A DNA stretch of 64,000 bases from Vitellaria paradoxa (lineage: Eukaryota > Streptophyta > Magnoliopsida > Ericales > Sapotaceae): contig CM034241.1 in assembly GCA_019916065.1 (NCBI GenBank), positions 23,513,541-23,577,540 on the forward strand. Reading direction: 5' to 3'. Under the pieces are notes generated by a model. That model worked only from the letters and a program-made list of their open reading frames with translations, was not told the DNA's origin and made no database searches. A program made the position numbers and the translations under genes. Positions 59,736-64,000 of the stretch are shown in pieces (position 1 is the first letter of the stretch; every line of letters begins with the position of its first letter).

Positions 59736-62367
59736 TTATTTAATCAGGGTCTTCCTCCTGCGATCTTCCTCTGAAAATTCTTTCCTTGCCTTCACCACCT
59801 GCACCATCCATTCACTTAATTAATTAATTATTGAAAATATAGTTTAATTAAAAAAAAGAAATTATTAATGCCAAAGCAAATTTTCTTTTAATCAGAATAA
59901 TGTATAACATGGACACGTGCGAATGAATTGTCATTTAAAAGGAGTTAGAAATGATAATGAGATGATTATTTAAGTGATTAAGAACCGTTCTCCCCAGTCT
60001 GTGAAACCAGTTACTGTAGATAGGATGACTGATTGTAGAATAGAGCCAGCCACTATCCCAATCCAAAGTCCCTTTGCTCTTAAATGTAGAACAAAACCAA
60101 GAATGACAGCCACTGGTATTCCAACCACATAAAATGCTCCGAGATTGACATAAGCCCCTACATGCTGCCAACCACTCCCCTAGCTATACCTGCTCGATCA
60201 TCGTGCAATTAAACAATACTAATAAATTTTCCTAATTAATCAGGGGAAAATTTGGAACATATATATATATATTATATATATGAAAAAAATTTGTTGAAAC
60301 CAAACATCTGATTGATATTTCAAATAGATCTATGTTAAATTAAATACTAACCAGAAATGACTGCTTGTAAACTGTCTGTGATAATTGAGAGACAAATTAG
60401 GGGAGCCATCACAGCGATATATTTCACGACTTGCCTGTCGTTGCTGTAAGCGTATCCCAGAACACGCCGGCTGCAGAAGACAGTCAAGCTAACTATCGCA
60501 GTCTCTGCGACTGCAAGAAGCATCACAGCCCACAGCCACTAGGGCAGCTCTTGGGTTTCCAGCTCCTAGCTCATTTGAAACTCGGGTACTACATGATATG
60601 ACAGTCATTTCCGTTTCTTTAGCATGCAAGTGAATGAAGCATTTATAACATTAGGATATTAATATATTATACTAGAAACGTCTTCTTGGAAAAGGGACCA
60701 AAATGATGTGTTATGACAATTATGCAAAAAAAAAAAAAAAAAATTAATGGGTTTAAGTTTTTCAAGTAAGTGGCCACTTCTCCTGAAAGATTTTCAAAGT
60801 TGTACAACATTGAATATAGCCATAAGTTCATATGCAAAGGAATTGTTTAAGGAGTAAACCTAGCCGCAGCTCCAATTCCGTACGGTATGGTGAAGTGTAA
60901 TGTTGAGATAGTAAGGCTGATCACAAAGATTTTTGCAGTATTAATTAGGAGTATTCTGACTGGAAATTAAATTTCCATTTCAATAAATGGAAATGGGCTG
61001 AAACTGAAGCATATATATACATACCATATAGAAAGCACAGAAGTCTCGAGCTTCGGATTTGGTAAAAGGCCTGATAGCAAGATAAGCACCTCAAGTGACC
61101 ACCATTTAAGACTACAATAATCAATAGGCACAAAGTGACATAATCAGCAAAAAGAGAGAGAAATAGACCAAAAAAAAAAAAAGAAGTGAGACAGCAACAA
61201 CAGGAGATTTACCAAACCATTACAGCAGATGGGACAGCAAATCGGAAAAACTCCCCAATTCCTAAGAAGGCATCGTTTGAGAAAGCCACGCGAGTGCTCT
61301 GACAAGCCGCGGAGTATTTGATGTAAAATCCGAGCAATAAAACATTGATCCAAGTCGATAAACTGATTGCAATGGCTGCACCAGTACTTGCCAACTCTAA
61401 CTTAAACACAAGACACCAGCAAACTGGTACGTGTAAACATAGGATCAGGGTGAGGTGGCAAGCATTGGAAGAATCAAACTCTGAGACTGCAAGTACCGAA
61501 CCAGGGGCTTCACAATTGCCCCTCCGAAGAGAGCAGGAATTAACCAAATTGAGTATTTCTGTGCTTCGAGCGCGATTGAAGGGTCTTGGTGTAGGAGAAT
61601 CAATAGTTTGTCCATGAAGATCCATAGGATGCAAACTGGGAGAGAAGCCAAAATGAGAGATACATTGCACTGTAAGTATATGTTCCAAGCTTCCGGTATT
61701 CCTGCGCTCCATATGCTTGTCCACACAGAGTTTCCAATCCACCCACCAATCCTGACTATTTCGCGCATCCAACACCTTATCTGTTAGTTAATTTCCTGCT
61801 TTGTTTTGTTTTATTTGTTTGTTTTTTTATGATTTTTTTAAGGCCATATATCAGTTGCTAATCATTATTAGATTTTTGACTTTTTTTTAAATTGATTAAA
61901 ATAACTCTCTTACATTTTAAATTTTTTTTTAAATTTTGAAGGATTATAAAAATATCAAATTAACAAAAAATTTTAAAAGAAAAATTTTTGTTAGTTAATT
62001 AATAGATAGCTAAAAGAAAAAGTTAACTTTTCTTTACTTCCCAAACTTAACCCAAGAAAACAACAATAAGTTCTAATCAAATCAATCAACAGAATATTTA
62101 ACTGATATAAATTGTAAGGACAGTAAATTAAGGGAGAGGCTCACAAGAAGGCTGAAGCCTGTGACATTGGTCAGAGAAGTGGCTATGGCGACACTTGAGA
62201 GGGAGAGCTGTCCAAGGTGTCCTACCATTCACTGATACTACTTGCAAGAGGTACTGCATTACAGAGACTAGCACCATTGGTATTGCTATGAAACTCAACT
62301 TCTTCAGCTCCTGTACTAGGGACTTCCATCTCCTCTCCTCCCTCTCTACCACTGTCCCTTCTTCCAT
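59736..62367 (-). pseudogene. MATE/DETOXIFICATION transporter, copy C, full exon set but frameshifted
   Basis: Exons on the minus strand are 62367-62145, 61755-61213, 61111-61025, 60916-60860, 60588-60352, 60189 to about 59986 and a last exon 59798-59736. All recognised internal splice sites are GT-AG. The order of motifs is complete: exon 1 SLVQELKKLSFIAIPMVLV, then [78 protein letters not shown], and GAYVNLGAFYVVGIPVAV in exon 6. Five small indels break it: two bases lost near 62228, one each near 61661, 61450, 60530 and 60174. Exon 6 can also read on to a TAA at 59972-59970, so the role of the last exon is uncertain. It is the least damaged of the three copies and closest to copy B. It is probably a young pseudogene. 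Confidence 0.87.
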
Positions 62368-63494
62368 GTCCTCCTTTTCTTCTCCAGCACTTATGAAGGA
62401 ATGTATCATTTATTTACATATTGGGCTTAACGTGGGAAACGACTGGACTTTTGCAAGATGCCTGCTTGCAGGCATATAGATAAGATTGGATACGCTGCAT
62501 TTTGATTAGTATGTAGTATTGATATGTTTTAAACTATGTATGATAGAAAGGGATGTGTCATATCTATTGGGGCATCCACTTGTGCATTAAAAAAAATTCT
62601 CGCCAGCTGTTTGCGTTACATGTAAGTTGACATTATTAACTTAAAAAGGAAATACTTTTCATCAAAAAAAATATAACGAAAGTGAATTCAAAATGTTGTG
62701 ACAATGATGAAATTATAATTAAAATATCTTATATGAGTTTATTATAATTAAATGACAACCGCACTGTATTCTACTGATCTTTTTCTTTGGTTGAATTACT
62801 AAATTCCTTTTATTATTGAAATTTCATGTTTAAAAAATAAACATAAAAAATTGTAGAAACAAATTGATTTTTTATTGATTTTTGAAGGTTGAATTACAAT
62901 CTCTGACAGAAATAGTTATCTAATTCTTCTTTCTTTTCAAAGAATTTTACTCTTACCTTCAAAAAAATAATTCTTTGATTCTTCTCTTCAAAATCTAAAG
63001 CATGAGTGCTTAGACTTGATTTAATGATATCGAATCAACATTTGTTTTCAAATCTTGCCCAAATCTAGATAATCTTGAATCAACACTTGATCTCAATAAT
63101 GCTTAAAACTTAATCTCAAATCTCAAATCTTGATAATACTTAAACTTGATCTCAAATCTTATGATGATCTCAAATCTTGATGATTTCAAATCAACGTGTT
63201 GAATCTACTTGTTGATCCAAGAGAATTCAATGAGAGTCTTTTTATTTGCAAAAAGAATGTTATTTTCTCTTTGACAGTGACCTATTTATATATGTAAAAG
63301 AAAATCACAATAAAATTAACTTCTTAAGATAATTATCTCATTATTTATATATTTACAAGAGACAAAAATCAAGGATTAAGATAATATTATACTTATTGAA
63401 TAATTATCACTTATTTATTTTTTAAGAGAAAATTTAAGATGTATTAATTATCTTTAACAATAGATCCTACCAACAAGTGGCTTAATTGATCAAA
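62368..63494. other. upstream region of MATE copy C and intergenic DNA
   Basis: This includes the likely former promoter of copy C. From about 63010 to 63200 a loose repeat of CTTGATCTCAAATCTT phrases is present, like that near 38030-38260. No gene was seen. Confidence 0.4.
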
Positions 63495-63497
63495 TTA

Positions 63498-63733
63498 GGC
63501 ATCGTTTGGGATTCAAAGAACTAATTGATTTATAGTTAATTGGCTTATTTACCAATTTGTAAATGACAAATTTACCCTCTTACATTTTAATCTTTTTTAA
63601 ACATTCAAGAGTAAAAATGTCAAATTAACCAAAATTAAAATCACACTTAAAATAAAAAAAAGCACTTCCTAACACAAAAGTAGCTGGATTAACTAGCTAA
63701 AAATAAAACAGCTACTTTCTTCCTAAACCAGCC
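63498..63733. mobile_element. PIF/Harbinger-like MITE (236 bp)
   Basis: TTA flanks both sides (63495-63497 and 63734-63736). The ends are GGCATCGTTTGGGATTC and, reverse-complemented, GGCTGGTTTAGGAAGAA. It differs from the MITE family at 24697 and 38626. Confidence 0.65.
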
Positions 63734-63736
63734 TTA

Positions 63737-64000
63737 ATCTCGTGATTGCATCACTTTACACGCATGTGGTTCATCTTTTCTTAAAATTCTTTACAATACA
63801 ATTGATTTATCATTTAATTAGATTTTTATTTGATACTAAGAGTATTTGATTTGATCAAAATTCGTACCTACAAATGCTCCTTGAAACTTTATTACGTACC
63901 CTTGCAGAAAAAGTCAAGAAGTGAACAGGTCTGAACTTTTGCAAAAGAAAATTCCCACGACTAGAACAAAATTTCAATGTTTTGCTAGCTGTCAATCTCT
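63737..64000. other. right edge, no feature seen
   Basis: AT-rich sequence without recognisable content. Confidence 0.4.

Noticed and set aside
1..64000. CRISPR arrays, operons, ribosome-binding sites
   Set aside because: Spliced genes and plant transposons show this is a nuclear plant sequence. No spaced direct-repeat array of CRISPR type is present; the tandem repeats found lack unique spacers.

Overview
The window looks like an AT-rich stretch of nuclear chromosome from a flowering plant, most likely a eudicot. The evidence is spliced genes with GT-AG introns (RopGAP, SmG, MATE/DTX), Ty1/copia and Ty3-type LTR retrotransposons primed by initiator tRNA-Met, hAT, MULE and PIF/Harbinger-like elements, and tRNA-derived SINEs. 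I could not name the species. A run of exactly 100 N at 45200-45299 marks a scaffold gap of unknown true size.

Layout. 1-5224 is a decayed Ty1/copia element on the minus strand that continues past the left edge; a hAT element with target duplication sits in its integrase region. 5405-5456 is a 52-bp SINE-tail insertion between perfect 19-bp duplications. 6431-6727 holds the last two exons of an SmG spliceosomal gene whose first coding exon is not visible. 7654-8179 is a terminal-inverted-repeat element. 10375-18905 is a complete but non-coding LTR retrotransposon (LTRs of 2216 and 2164 bp, 5-bp target duplication). 19582-23660 is a solo LTR of about 4.1 kb packed with three degenerate satellite-like arrays. 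24697-25028, about 25580-25916 and 38626-38961 are copies of one Tourist-like MITE family.

26448-30616 is the best gene in the window: a Rop GTPase-activating protein with a CRIB motif and a RhoGAP domain on five exons. It is intact from the CRIB motif to the C terminus, but its N-terminal region changes frame twice around a G/GA microsatellite. 32968-33133 is a perfect 83-bp tandem duplication. 34900-36956 is unexplained and might be an old pararetrovirus-like or retroelement relic. 36965-37810 is a hAT element. 39921-43054 is the 5' half of a SIRE/Maximus-like copia element (LTR, PBS, long gag with one internal stop), cut by nested Ty3-type elements that run into the gap.

45624-62367 carries three tandem, same-strand MATE (DETOXIFICATION) transporter paralogues. 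All share the same intron pattern (87-nt and 57-nt internal exons), and all carry several frame-breaking lesions. A Pack-MULE at 47958-49278 lies between the first two. It has long inverted repeats, a perfect 9-bp target duplication and a captured fragment of a SIT4-phosphatase-associated (SAPS) gene. 56287-58663 is a small LTR element with an unusual three-LTR composite structure and a minisatellite body; 58724-59433 is another hAT element.

Functionally, only the RopGAP, and perhaps SmG, appear to be working genes. The rest is a record of nested transposition and of a MATE cluster that seems to be decaying.
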